In this document: positions 28,616-37,076 of the stretch, piece after piece
How positions within the stretch are numbered: position 1 is the stretch's first letter
How the letters are laid out: every line of letters starts with the position of its first letter
Source of the DNA: Anaerolineae bacterium
GTDB lineage: Bacteria > Chloroflexota > Anaerolineae > Aggregatilineales > Phototrophicaceae
Direction of reading: 5' to 3'
NCBI GenBank assembly: GCA_022843745.1
Contig: JALHNB010000039.1
Coordinates: 1-64,000 of the forward strand
DNA: 64,000 nt
Position numbers and translations under genes: made by a program
Notes under the pieces: model-generated
What the model was told of the DNA's origin: nothing
What the model saw: only the letters and a program-made list of their open reading frames with translations
Database searches by the model: none

Positions 28616-30315
28616 GTTCAATTGCCAGGCCATTTCAGCCACTTTTGACCGTTCGCGCTACCGACCCGGAAGATGCCCGCCGCCGAAAACTTCTCAATAT
28701 TCTGCTCGTCGGCGTGATGATTATCACGTTGATTGCGCTTGCGGTCATTAGCGTAAGTGCGCTTATAGGTGTCGCGGGCGAACCCTGGGAAGTTATGCTG
28801 CTGTTCGGTATGGCGGTAGGCGCGTTGGTCGGCGTGGCGGTCATTTTTGCGATCAACCGTTATCGCGCCGGGTGGATCGCCAGTGCGCTGTTTTTGATTT
28901 TGCTGACCGCCGTCATTACGTTTGGTGATGACGCACGTGAAGTTGTTGCCGGACGAAGCCTGTTTATGTTCGCCATTCCGATCACGATGGCAAGCGTGCT
29001 CATTCGCCCCTACGCCAGCTTTATCATGGCGGGTGTCACGGCTGTACTCATATCCGCCATTGCCATCAGCATTAACATTATCCCCAACACCCCCGCGATT
29101 TTGAGTTTTGTAATTTTAGCGCTCGTTGCATGGCTCTCAGCACGCAGCCTGGAACATGCCTTGAACGATTTGCGTGTCATTAACCACGAACTCGATCAGC
29201 GTGTCGCCCAGCGAACCCAGGACTTGAGTGAAGCGCTATCCCGCGAACAAGCTGAATCGGGCAAAAACCAAGCTATTCTGGAATCGATTGCCGATGGCGT
29301 AATCGTATTCGATAACCGAGGTAAGGCTATCGTCGCCAACGCCTCCGCTGCGCTTTTGATGGGACATTCACTGGATGAAATTCTGCACAATGATATCCAA
29401 ACGCTCATGGCAAAAGATGTGGACGAGGCAGATCGTGATATTACGATTAAACTGCTTCGGGATGAAAGCCAGCGCACGCCTAGCTTTAAATTCCGCTGGC
29501 GCGAGAAAACACTTTCGGTCAGTTTTGCGACTGTTCGGGGCGCTACTGGCATCATCGGCAACGTCATGGTCTGCCGCGATTTCACCCGTGAAGCCGAGCT
29601 GGATCGCATGAAAAGCGCTTTTCTTTCGATGACTTCGCACGAACTCCGCACACCTCTCAACGCGATTCTCGGCTATACCGATATGCTCCAGGAAGAAGTC
29701 TATGGCTCATTGACCAGCGAACAAAGCGGCACACTTCGCCGCATTACCGCCAATACCTCGCGCATGTTAGGAATGGTCAACAACCTGCTCGACCAAGCGC
29801 AGATCGAAGCCGGAAAGCTCTCGATTCATGTTGAGCCGTTCGCCATTGAAAATCTCATTGACGATCTGCGTTCCGTGACAACCGTGTTAGCCGAAAATAA
29901 AGGTCTGGAATTGACCTCCACGATAGAGCCAGATGTGCCTACGATGCTCGCCAGTGACTCCCAACGCTTACATCAGATTTTGCTGAATCTGGTCGGTAAC
30001 GCCGTCAAATTTACTCAAAAAGGCGCTGTAGGGGTGCGCGTCTTTTTGCCGGATGCCAATCATTGGGCGCTGGCGGTATCCGACACGGGCGCTGGCATCC
30101 CATCGGAAGCCCAATCCTATATTTTCGAGCCGTTCCGCCAGGTCGATGATCCTATCACCCGCAATAATATCGGCTCTGGATTGGGGCTATCCATCGTGAA
30201 ACAGCTTACCCACCTGCTCGGCGGCGATATACATCTCGAAAGCCAGGTCGGGCAGGGCAGCACATTCACCGTCATTCTCCCACTCGTACCAATACAAGAG
30301 GCAGAAACTGCATGA
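28609..30315 (+). CDS. Membrane sensor histidine kinase with PAS domain
   Basis: 568 residues. The N-terminal half has about six hydrophobic helices (residues 25-190). A coiled-coil follows (NDLRVINHELDQRVAQRTQDLSE), then a PAS domain at about 225-325 (ILESIADGVIVFDNRG). HisKA carries the phosphoacceptor H344 in SMTSHELRTPLNAILGY. HATPase_c has LVGNAVKFT, DTGAGI and GSGLGLSIV. The start is the ATG overlapping the cyclase end, behind AAGGG; a longer reading to 28513 would lie inside the cyclase. It phosphorylates a receiver, presumably the one encoded next. Being in the terpene operon, it may be co-regulated with it or sense membrane state. Confidence 0.92.
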   Translation: MLSSIARPFQPLLTVRATDPEDARRRKLLNILLVGVMIITLIALAVISVSALIGVAGEPWEVMLLFGMAVGALVGVAVIFAINRYRAGWIASALFLILLTAVITFGDDAREVVAGRSLFMFAIPITMASVLIRPYASFIMAGVTAVLISAIAISINIIPNTPAILSFVILALVAWLSARSLEHALNDLRVINHELDQRVAQRTQDLSEALSREQAESGKNQAILESIADGVIVFDNRGKAIVANASAALLMGHSLDEILHNDIQTLMAKDVDEADRDITIKLLRDESQRTPSFKFRWREKTLSVSFATVRGATGIIGNVMVCRDFTREAELDRMKSAFLSMTSHELRTPLNAILGYTDMLQEEVYGSLTSEQSGTLRRITANTSRMLGMVNNLLDQAQIEAGKLSIHVEPFAIENLIDDLRSVTTVLAENKGLELTSTIEPDVPTMLASDSQRLHQILLNLVGNAVKFTQKGAVGVRVFLPDANHWALAVSDTGAGIPSEAQSYIFEPFRQVDDPITRNNIGSGLGLSIVKQLTHLLGGDIHLESQVGQGSTFTVILPLVPIQEAETA

Positions 30316-30375
30316 CAACCAACAAATTAGCTCTCAATGAGGTAGAAACCGCATGATAACCAATAAACTTGCTCT
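30298..30375 (+). repeat. 41-base tandem duplication at the kinase/receiver junction
   Basis: Bases 30298-30334 and 30339-30375 are imperfect copies with a 41-base period. Each has GAGGnAGAAACnGCATGA, the stop of one gene overlapping the ATG of the next, followed by NNAACCAANAAANTNGCTCT. Copy 1 carries the kinase stop; copy 2 carries the receiver start. The intervening ATG at 30312 opens only a 14-codon frame (MTTNKLALNEVETA). Confidence 0.85.
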
Positions 30376-30757
30376 GATTATCGAGGACGATTTCGACGCA
30401 TCCATGATCTTCGCCACCGCATTAAGCAAAGCGGGTTTCGAAACCGAAGTGGTTGGAGATGGTGCGGCAGCCGTCACCCGCCTGGAAACCATCACGCCCG
30501 CCCTGATCCTGCTCGATCTCCACCTACCGCGTGTTGTAGGCACTGAAATTCTGGCAGGTATCCGCGCCAATGAACGCTTCAACAACACACGCGTCATCGT
30601 CACGACTGCCGACTCTCGCATGGGTGAAAGCGTCCGCGCACAGGCTGACCTGGTGCTGCTCAAGCCAACAACCTTCAGCCAGGTTCGCGATCTATCCGCC
30701 CGTCTCGTTCAGGGTGTGCGCAAAACGCCCACTGCCAAGCTCGAAAACCCCTCGTAG
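30353..30757 (+). CDS. Single-domain response regulator (CheY-like receiver)
   Basis: 134 residues, a bare receiver without an output domain. Features: acidic pair in LIIEDDFDAS, phosphoacceptor D55 in LILLDLHLPR, Thr in VIVTTADSRM, and the conserved Lys in LVLLKPT. It follows the histidine kinase by 37 bases of duplicated sequence and begins MITNKLAL, close to the relic peptide between them. With no DNA-binding domain it must act by protein contact or relay. A hairpin of the GTAGGGGC type begins right at the stop codon. Confidence 0.93.
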   Translation: MITNKLALIIEDDFDASMIFATALSKAGFETEVVGDGAAAVTRLETITPALILLDLHLPRVVGTEILAGIRANERFNNTRVIVTTADSRMGESVRAQADLVLLKPTTFSQVRDLSARLVQGVRKTPTAKLENPS

Positions 30758-30779
30758 GGGCGCAAATCATTACGCCCCT
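30754..30779. repeat. GTAGGGGC-type palindrome after the receiver gene
   Basis: AGGGGCG (30756-30762) pairs with CGCCCCT (30773-30779) around a 10-base AT-rich loop. The stop codon of the receiver gene (TAG, 30755-30757) is part of it. The next gene starts at 30845. A boundary element or weak terminator. Confidence 0.6.
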
Positions 30780-30844
30780 GACTCTTTCACATTTCGCGGC
30801 GCATGGATAAACTCTGACTTTCCGATTTTTTGAGGAGTTTATTC

Positions 30845-32260
30845 ATGCCCGACATCTATTTGCCTGATGATCGCTATTTTGGCCCAGACCCACGTCAAAA
30901 AGATGTTGCCCAGCAACTTTATATACAGATTGCCGACGCGCCGCTGATCTGCCCGCACGGTCATGTTGATCCACGCCTGTTCGCCGATCCCGATTATTCA
31001 TTTGGTTCACCCGCTGACCTGTTTATCATCCCCGACCACTATATTTTTCGGATGCTCTATTCTCAAGGCATCCAACTTGAATCGCTTGGCGTTCCCCGCG
31101 TGGATGGTGGCGCGGTTGAGCAGGATCACCGCAAAATCTGGCAAATTTTCGCAGACAATTTTTATCTGTTTCGCGGCACGCCAACCGGGATGTGGCTGAA
31201 TTATTCGCTGCACTTTATCTTCGGCATCGACGAAAAACTGACGAGCGAGACCGCCCAGGCGATATATGATCGCATCGCCGACAGCCTGGAATATCCTGAT
31301 TTTCGCCCGCGCAAACTTTTCGAGCGTTTCAACGTCGAGGTGTTGGCGACCACCGATGCCGCCACTGACCCTCTCGATTATCACCGTGCCATACGAGACT
31401 CCGGTTGGGACGGGAACATCATCCCAACTTTCCGCCCTGATGGAGTCGTGAATATCGACGCGGCTGGCTGGCGTGAAAATATCCAGTCTTTAAGCAATCT
31501 GTTTGGAGTCGAAGTCAGCAGTTACCGTACACTGGTTCAGGCACTTGAAAACCGCCGCGCTTTTTTCAAGTCGATGGGTGCGACAGCTACAGACCACGCT
31601 GCCGTTACTGCTTACACAAACGCACTTTCCGACCAGGAAGCCGAAACTATTTTTCAGCGGGCGCTCAAAGGCGACGCAACAGCGGCAGATGCCACACAAT
31701 TTACCGGACACATGCTCATGCAAATGGCACGTATGAGCATCGACGATGGGCTGGTGATGCAGCTCCATGTAGGCTCGCATCGTGGACATAACCGCCAGAT
31801 TTCTGAACGTTTCGGAAAGGATAAAGGCGACGATATTCCGATTCAGGGCGAATTTACGCGCGGCCTGCACCCGCTTCTCAATGCTTTTGGCAACGACACA
31901 CGCCTGAATTTGATCTTATTCACGCTGGACGAAACGACCTACGGGCGCGAACTTGCACCGATAGCCGGGCATTATCCATCAGTCAAATTGGGGCCACCAT
32001 GGTGGTTTTTCGACAGCCTCAACGGGATGAATCGCTATTTCGATCAGGTGATGGAGACGGCGGGCTTGTATAACACAGCGGGCTTTAATGACGATACACG
32101 CGCATTTCCGTCAATTCCGGCGCGTCATGATCTCTGGCGGCGGGCAGCAGCGAATTGGATTGCCGGGTTGGTCGTGCGCGGCATTGTCGATATGGACGAC
32201 GCGGAGGCGATGATCCAGGACTCCGCTTACGGTCTGGCGAAAAAAGCTTACAAACTATAG
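30845..32260 (+). CDS. uxaC: Glucuronate (uronate) isomerase
   Basis: 471 residues, the usual UxaC length. The enzyme isomerises D-glucuronate to D-fructuronate and D-galacturonate to D-tagaturonate in hexuronate catabolism, with an amidohydrolase-type barrel and a metal site. Visible features are the metal His-x-His in LICPHGHVDPRLF, NYSLHFIFGIDE, VLATTDAATDPL, MQLHVGSHRGHN, and the C-terminal GPPWWFFDSLNGM. The start is ATG 30845 behind GAGGAG; a longer reading to 30830 is less likely. No UxuA/UxuB/KdgK genes are adjacent; downstream lie an esterase and a dehydrogenase on the other strand that also fit pectin or xylan use. Confidence 0.94.
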   Translation: MPDIYLPDDRYFGPDPRQKDVAQQLYIQIADAPLICPHGHVDPRLFADPDYSFGSPADLFIIPDHYIFRMLYSQGIQLESLGVPRVDGGAVEQDHRKIWQIFADNFYLFRGTPTGMWLNYSLHFIFGIDEKLTSETAQAIYDRIADSLEYPDFRPRKLFERFNVEVLATTDAATDPLDYHRAIRDSGWDGNIIPTFRPDGVVNIDAAGWRENIQSLSNLFGVEVSSYRTLVQALENRRAFFKSMGATATDHAAVTAYTNALSDQEAETIFQRALKGDATAADATQFTGHMLMQMARMSIDDGLVMQLHVGSHRGHNRQISERFGKDKGDDIPIQGEFTRGLHPLLNAFGNDTRLNLILFTLDETTYGRELAPIAGHYPSVKLGPPWWFFDSLNGMNRYFDQVMETAGLYNTAGFNDDTRAFPSIPARHDLWRRAAANWIAGLVVRGIVDMDDAEAMIQDSAYGLAKKAYKL

Positions 32261-32316
32261 GGCGCAGGCGCATTAAAGTTCCTTTTACCTGCATCCACAC
32301 CCCTAACTCTCTGCAT

Positions 32317-32370
32317 TTTGCTCCCCTCCCCAAAGCATTGGAGAGGGGACGCATCGCGAGGGGTGAGGTT
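32317..32370 (-). repeat. CCTCACCCC-type dispersed repeat
   Basis: GC-rich repeat between uxaC and the esterase: CCCCTCCCC and GGAGAGGGG arms (32323-32347) and a GAGGGGTGAGG flank at 32358-32368. The minus-strand form CCTCACCCC also occurs at 63371. Comparable GC-rich palindromes are common dispersed repeats in Chloroflexota and cyanobacteria (family knowledge). No coding seen here. Confidence 0.55.
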
Positions 32371-32406
32371 GATTAGCACTTCCGGAAAAACTATTTAGAG
32401 GTGATG

Positions 32407-33381
32407 TCATCCCCAAACTTGCTGCAAAAACTTAACCTTCTCAATGATCTGGTAATTGCCGCCGCCTTCGTGATTATTGAATTCGTAGATTCGAATCTCT
32501 TTGTTAATGCTCTTGAGATGATTGTAGGCCGCATAAATCGTCGATGGTGGGCAAATCGTGTCCATCAGGCCGACAGAGAACAATGCTTGCGCACTGATGC
32601 GGCTGGAAAAATTCACACCATCAAAATAGCTCAAGGTCTTATAGACGCGGTCAATCTTATCACGGTGAATTTTGCAGTAATTGCTGATCTCCGCGTAGGG
32701 CATCGTGTCAATAATCGTCGTCGAACGGCGATAATGGCACAGGAACGGCACATCCGGCATAATGACCTTGATCTTGCTTTCCAGCGCTGCCGCCGCAAGT
32801 GTAATGCCTCCGCCCTGGCTGCCACCCGTTGCGGCAATGCGGTCAGGGTCAACTTCCGAACGGCTGGACGCTGCTTCAACCGCACGTACCGCATCCGTAA
32901 AAACGCGGCGATAGTAATATGTCTTGGGGTCGAGAATACCCTGAGTCATGAAACCGGGTACAGACGGATTCGCGCCTTCGGACGGAATATCCGCCGTATC
33001 ACCCTGCCGCCACACACTACCCTGCCCACGTGTATCCATAATCAAATAAGCAAAACCCGCGCTGGCCCACAAAATATGCTCCCAGCCAAAACCACGTCCG
33101 CCGCCATAGCCGATATACTCGACCACGCACGGCAGCTTATCCTGGCGCTGCTTCGGCACGACGTACCAGCCTTTTACCGGCTGTCCGCCGTAACCGGAAA
33201 ATGTCACGTCATAAATTTCGACGGTCTTGATGCCATAATCGACCAGATCAAACTGTGCATTCAGTGGATGCTGGCGTGCCTGATCGAGCGTATCCTTCCA
33301 AAACGCATCAAAATCCGATTGCTCATCGCGTGTTGGTTTATACGTCACCAACTGCTCAAGCGGCATATCAAAAAAAGCCAT
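32407..33381 (-). CDS. Acetyl-xylan esterase/cephalosporin C deacetylase-like hydrolase
   Basis: 324-residue alpha/beta hydrolase of the AXE1 family (carbohydrate esterase family 7). Ser188 is the nucleophile in TGGSQGGG. The catalytic Asp is in [11 protein letters not shown], and the His in EFNNHEGGG near the C-terminus. GYGGGRGF forms the oxyanion-side loop. It probably removes acetyl groups from imported xylo-oligosaccharides; it has no signal peptide, so it acts in the cytoplasm. The start is ATG 33381 behind AAAGGGG. It is in the same orientation as, and 81 bases after, the dehydrogenase. Confidence 0.9.
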   Translation of the reverse strand: MAFFDMPLEQLVTYKPTRDEQSDFDAFWKDTLDQARQHPLNAQFDLVDYGIKTVEIYDVTFSGYGGQPVKGWYVVPKQRQDKLPCVVEYIGYGGGRGFGWEHILWASAGFAYLIMDTRGQGSVWRQGDTADIPSEGANPSVPGFMTQGILDPKTYYYRRVFTDAVRAVEAASSRSEVDPDRIAATGGSQGGGITLAAAALESKIKVIMPDVPFLCHYRRSTTIIDTMPYAEISNYCKIHRDKIDRVYKTLSYFDGVNFSSRISAQALFSVGLMDTICPPSTIYAAYNHLKSINKEIRIYEFNNHEGGGNYQIIEKVKFLQQVWG

Positions 33382-33462
33382 GTTTTTCCCCTTTATTGTC
33401 AAATAAATGTAAAGGCGCAGCGTGATGCGCCCAAAAATTATAGAAACGAGATTCCCGTTCCT

Positions 33463-34518
33463 CTAAATATCAATCACAATTTTGTGGATACCTGCTTCAT
33501 AAGCGGTGTTCATCGCGAAAGCCTGAGCCGTATCTTTAAGTGGAAAACGGTGCGAAACCAACCCATCGAGATCAACCGCGATGCGCTCGGTTGTCGCCAG
33601 ATGAATGGCGCGTGGATATGTATGCTTCATCCGACGTGACATTTTGATCGTCAGCCCTTTGCGACGCGCAACCGAGTGCTTCATCAGAATTTGATCATCC
33701 GATGGGATGCCGACGAGGATAACACGCCCACCAAGCCGCGCCATCTCCGCTGCCTGCTCGACGGAATGATCCGCCCAGGCCGCCTCAAAAACCACATCTA
33801 CGCCGCGCCCATCTGTTTGCTGCTTAATAATGTCTACCGGGCTGTCAGCGTCGAGCGTCCAGGCATCCGTCGCGCCCCAGGCTTTGGCCTTTTCAGCACG
33901 CCAGGGATAGCAATCAAACGCATAAATCGGGTCTGCGCCGGAAAGCCGCGCCAGTCGCAAAATCAGCAAGCCAATCGGCCCACAGCCGAGAATCGCCACA
34001 CTCCGCGCCACCTGCAATTTGCCCAGGTCAACCGCATGAATCGCCACGCCTAACGGTTCTAACAGAGCAGTGCCAGCGTCGCTGATCGAGTCGGGAACGG
34101 GAAAGCAGCTATGCACCGAACAAATCATTTTCTCTTGCAGCGAACCGTCGTCCGGCCACAAACCGCAAAAATGCAAACGGCGGCATAAATTCGGATGTCC
34201 TGCTTCGCACATTTCGCAGCGCAAACAGGGTGTCGCCGGGTCTACCGCGACTCGTTGACCTGGCCGCAGCGGCTCACCATGACCATCGAGTGCGTCTGGG
34301 CCAACCGCAATCACCTCACCGCCAAACTCATGCCCCAAAATCAGCGGCGCTTGCACGGCTGTATCGCCAATCCGACCATCGAGATAGGTATGCAGGTCAG
34401 AACCGCAAACCCCTACTGCCTTTACCTGAATCATCACCTGACCGGAGCCGGGCGCGGCAGGTTCGGGAACGGTATCAATCCGAATATCACGCGCCCCATA
34501 TAGCCTTGCTGCCAGCAT
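33463..34518 (-). CDS. Zinc-dependent medium-chain alcohol/polyol dehydrogenase
   Basis: 351 residues of the MDR superfamily, most like sorbitol or threonine dehydrogenases. The catalytic zinc site is [10 protein letters not shown] with GHEFGGEV. The four Cys of the structural zinc site are in [15 protein letters not shown]. The NAD-binding Rossmann motif is LGCGPIGLL near residue 175, with an Asp in IYAFDCYPW favouring NAD+. It oxidises a secondary alcohol of a sugar or sugar acid, but which one is not readable. It could be a uronate- or polyol-pathway enzyme, given uxaC nearby. The ATG follows AAGGTGATG. Confidence 0.9.
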   Translation of the reverse strand: MLAARLYGARDIRIDTVPEPAAPGSGQVMIQVKAVGVCGSDLHTYLDGRIGDTAVQAPLILGHEFGGEVIAVGPDALDGHGEPLRPGQRVAVDPATPCLRCEMCEAGHPNLCRRLHFCGLWPDDGSLQEKMICSVHSCFPVPDSISDAGTALLEPLGVAIHAVDLGKLQVARSVAILGCGPIGLLILRLARLSGADPIYAFDCYPWRAEKAKAWGATDAWTLDADSPVDIIKQQTDGRGVDVVFEAAWADHSVEQAAEMARLGGRVILVGIPSDDQILMKHSVARRKGLTIKMSRRMKHTYPRAIHLATTERIAVDLDGLVSHRFPLKDTAQAFAMNTAYEAGIHKIVIDI

Positions 34519-34726
34519 CGCATCACCTTCCTGCCGAAAACAAATACACTTCTATAGCTTAACCATACACGCATGAGATTTCGCCTATACACTCTCTAGC
34601 TTAACCACCAGAACCCTCAAACGCAAACAAGCGGCCTTAATCAACCTCTCAACAATTTCCTATACCAGCACCGAATTTGCGCGTGTAGAATATGTTGAGA
34701 GCCTAATAACCTGAAGGACTATTCGA

Positions 34727-35998
34727 ATGAAAAATCTTAGACTGTTAATTTTCGTCCTGCTGGCGATGCTGATCGTATCTTCCGTCGCCGCCCAGGATGC
34801 CCAAACGCCAGCCGAGATTTGTGCTGCCGCTGCCCCCGCTGCTGAACCCGCAACGCGCAGTTTCTCCGCATCTGAGCAAGTTCTCGAAGCGGGTGTCGAT
34901 TATCGCGCCATTTTCTGCACCGAAGCCGGTCCGATTTATGTTGATCTCTTCGAAGCCTATGCCCCGGTGACGGTCAACAGCTTTGTTTTCCTGGCTGACC
35001 AGGGTTTTTATAACAACACCATGTTCCACCGTGTCATTCAGGATTTTATGGCGCAAGGTGGCGACCCCGAAGGTACAGGCGCGGGTGGCCCCGGCTACCA
35101 GTTTAAGGATGAATTTGTTGGCTTCCTCTATTTCGATAGGCCTAATTTACTGGCAATGGCAAACGCCAATCAGCCTGACCAGGGAATTGTCGGTACAAAC
35201 GGCAGCCAATTCTTTATCACCACCGTTCCCACGCCACACCTCGACTATCGCCACACGATTTTCGGCGAAGTGCTTGAAGGTCAAGAAAATGTCACCAATA
35301 TTGAGATTCGCGAACCATCGACTGCCAGCGAACCCGGCACCATCCTGCAAACAGTCGTCATCATCACGGACCCCAACACCGTCACATCGGCCTACGAAGC
35401 GCCTGTATCATTGACTCAAGAAGAAGTTGGTGCAGCATTCACCAGCTTGCCCGAAGCAATGACCCAATTTATTCCGTCTGAACTCATGTCGTTTGACGAA
35501 GCCAACAGCGGCATTTCGACCACAGAAGAAGTTGTGGCCGCTGCTCCGGCAGACATTCAAACGGATTTAGCGGATTTCCTCAGCCGTCACAATCACCAGT
35601 ATCGTGAGAGCAACACGCTCCTGAACACCAGTTGCGATCTCCAGAATCTGCCCTTCACATCGATGAGCTATCAGGTTGACTCCTTTGCGACAGCCGAGGA
35701 TGCAGCAGCGGCGTTAGCAGATGAGGATTTATCACGCCTCACATTGGCAAATGGCTTTACAGCTTCAGCCGCGTCGGAAGCACTTGATGGCGCAAATGTG
35801 TATAGCACCAGTGCAACCGCCTGCGATAGTGATGTCACCACAAGCATGTTTTATCTCCAGCGCGGTCATTTTCTGACGGCAGTAGAAGTTTCACTTCCGG
35901 CAGATTACCCCAGCACCGATTTTGTTCTACAGCAAGTCGCACTCATCTACGAGCGCGTACTTTCCAATATCTTCCGTCCAGAGATCGGGAATTCGTAA
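34727..35998 (+). CDS. Secreted cyclophilin-type peptidyl-prolyl isomerase with C-terminal extension
   Basis: 423 residues. A signal peptide ends around VAAQD (residue 24). The cyclophilin domain spans about residues 55-215, with FHRVIQDFMAQGGDPEGTG (catalytic Arg and Phe), GTNGSQFFIT and HLDYRHTIFGEV. It catalyses cis-trans proline isomerisation outside the cytoplasm. The remaining 200 residues are acidic and Ala/Ser/Thr-rich, with two Cys (SCDLQN and TACDSD) and no domain I recognise. The ATG follows GAAGGA. Convergent with the thiamine transporter, with an 11-bp palindrome in between. Confidence 0.9.
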   Translation: MKNLRLLIFVLLAMLIVSSVAAQDAQTPAEICAAAAPAAEPATRSFSASEQVLEAGVDYRAIFCTEAGPIYVDLFEAYAPVTVNSFVFLADQGFYNNTMFHRVIQDFMAQGGDPEGTGAGGPGYQFKDEFVGFLYFDRPNLLAMANANQPDQGIVGTNGSQFFITTVPTPHLDYRHTIFGEVLEGQENVTNIEIREPSTASEPGTILQTVVIITDPNTVTSAYEAPVSLTQEEVGAAFTSLPEAMTQFIPSELMSFDEANSGISTTEEVVAAAPADIQTDLADFLSRHNHQYRESNTLLNTSCDLQNLPFTSMSYQVDSFATAEDAAAALADEDLSRLTLANGFTASAASEALDGANVYSTSATACDSDVTTSMFYLQRGHFLTAVEVSLPADYPSTDFVLQQVALIYERVLSNIFRPEIGNS

Positions 35999-36010
35999 AG
36001 CTCATCTTCG

Positions 36011-36037
36011 TAGGGGCGATACAACATGTATCGCCCC
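36011..36037. terminator. 11-bp palindrome between convergent genes
   Basis: GGGGCGATACA (36013-36023) pairs perfectly with TGTATCGCCCC (36027-36037) around ACA. It sits 14 bases after the cyclophilin stop and 7 before the stop of the opposite gene, so it could end both transcripts. It belongs to the GTAGGGGC-opening group. There is no T-run of note on either side. Confidence 0.5.
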
Positions 36038-36044
36038 AATTTGC

Positions 36045-37076
36045 CTAATTTCCTACACCCTCATCAGCCAGCGGAATAATCATCTCTGGCGCGATCATCA
36101 CCGCCGCCGAATCACCAACCACCGGAATCTGTGAATCACGTGCCGAAATCCGAAATGTCAGCTTAATCCCTGTGTGATGCCGCATTTCCAAACGGTAAGC
36201 ATCACCTAAAAATGTGCGCTCGGTGATCTGGCCCAAGATCGCATCGGGCGTATCTCCGTCAGCCAATTGAATGCCCAGCGGATGCAATAAAATCGTATTC
36301 GCCGCATCATTCACCGTAAATGTACCTAGCGCCGTTTCGACCTGTCCCGCATAGCGCCGAACGACAGGCACAATATTGTTCAGGCCGAAAAATCGCGCCA
36401 CGAAAACGGAACGTGGTCGGCTGTAAATGGTTTCCGGCGCTCCGATTTGTTCGATCACGCCCGCATTCATCACTGCGATTCGATCCGCAATCGCAAACGC
36501 CTCCTCCTGGTCGTGGGTTACATAAATCGCCGTCAGATTCACCCGCTTGATAATCGCGCGTAAATCCAGCGCCAGCCGTTCACGCAGCGTAGCATCCAGC
36601 GAACCCAAAGGCTCATCCAGCATCAGCAGGCATGGATTCGGCGCTAAACTTCGCGCTAAGGCTACCCGCTGCCGTTCACCGCCGGAAAGCCTGGTCACAT
36701 CACGCCGTTCGAATCCCGCCATGCCGACCAACTCAAGCACTTCGTTGATGCGCTCCTGAACCTGCGATTCGCCGCGCATTTTCAGCCCAAAGGCCACATT
36801 TTTTTCGACATCCATGTGCGGAAACAGCGCGAAATCCTGAAACATGAAACCAAAACCGCGCTGATGGACGGGCGTATTTAGAATTGACTGACCATCAACC
36901 AGCACATTGCCGGAATCGGCCTGTTCCAGTCCCGCGATAATCCGCAAAAGTGTTGTTTTACCACACCCGCTTGGCCCCAATAGGCACATAATCTCGCCGC
37001 GCTCGACTTCCAGATCGACGCTTCGCAAAACGGGCTTGCCATCAAACGCCCGCGTAACGCCCTGCACCGTCAGCAT
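36045..37076 (-). CDS. thiQ: ABC transporter ATPase, thiamine transporter (ThiQ-like, with C-terminal domain)
   Basis: 343-residue ATPase. Walker A is GPSGCGKTTLLRI, the Q-loop lies in FMFQDFALFP, the signature is LSGGERQRV, and Walker B is LLMLDEPLGSLDA with the switch His in YVTHDQEEA. At 343 residues it is longer than E. coli ThiQ (232) and carries a TOBE-like regulatory C-terminus, like FbpC or PotA ATPases. Its ATG overlaps the permease stop by one base (TGATG). The thiamine assignment rests on the TPP riboswitch at the head of the operon; iron or another ligand would otherwise be possible. Confidence 0.85.
   Translation of the reverse strand: MLTVQGVTRAFDGKPVLRSVDLEVERGEIMCLLGPSGCGKTTLLRIIAGLEQADSGNVLVDGQSILNTPVHQRGFGFMFQDFALFPHMDVEKNVAFGLKMRGESQVQERINEVLELVGMAGFERRDVTRLSGGERQRVALARSLAPNPCLLMLDEPLGSLDATLRERLALDLRAIIKRVNLTAIYVTHDQEEAFAIADRIAVMNAGVIEQIGAPETIYSRPRSVFVARFFGLNNIVPVVRRYAGQVETALGTFTVNDAANTILLHPLGIQLADGDTPDAILGQITERTFLGDAYRLEMRHHTGIKLTFRISARDSQIPVVGDSAAVMIAPEMIIPLADEGVGN

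Noticed and set aside
32401-33639. 412-codon plus-strand frame opposite the esterase and dehydrogenase genes
   Set aside because: Antisense to two clear genes with conserved active-site motifs; composition fits a shadow frame.
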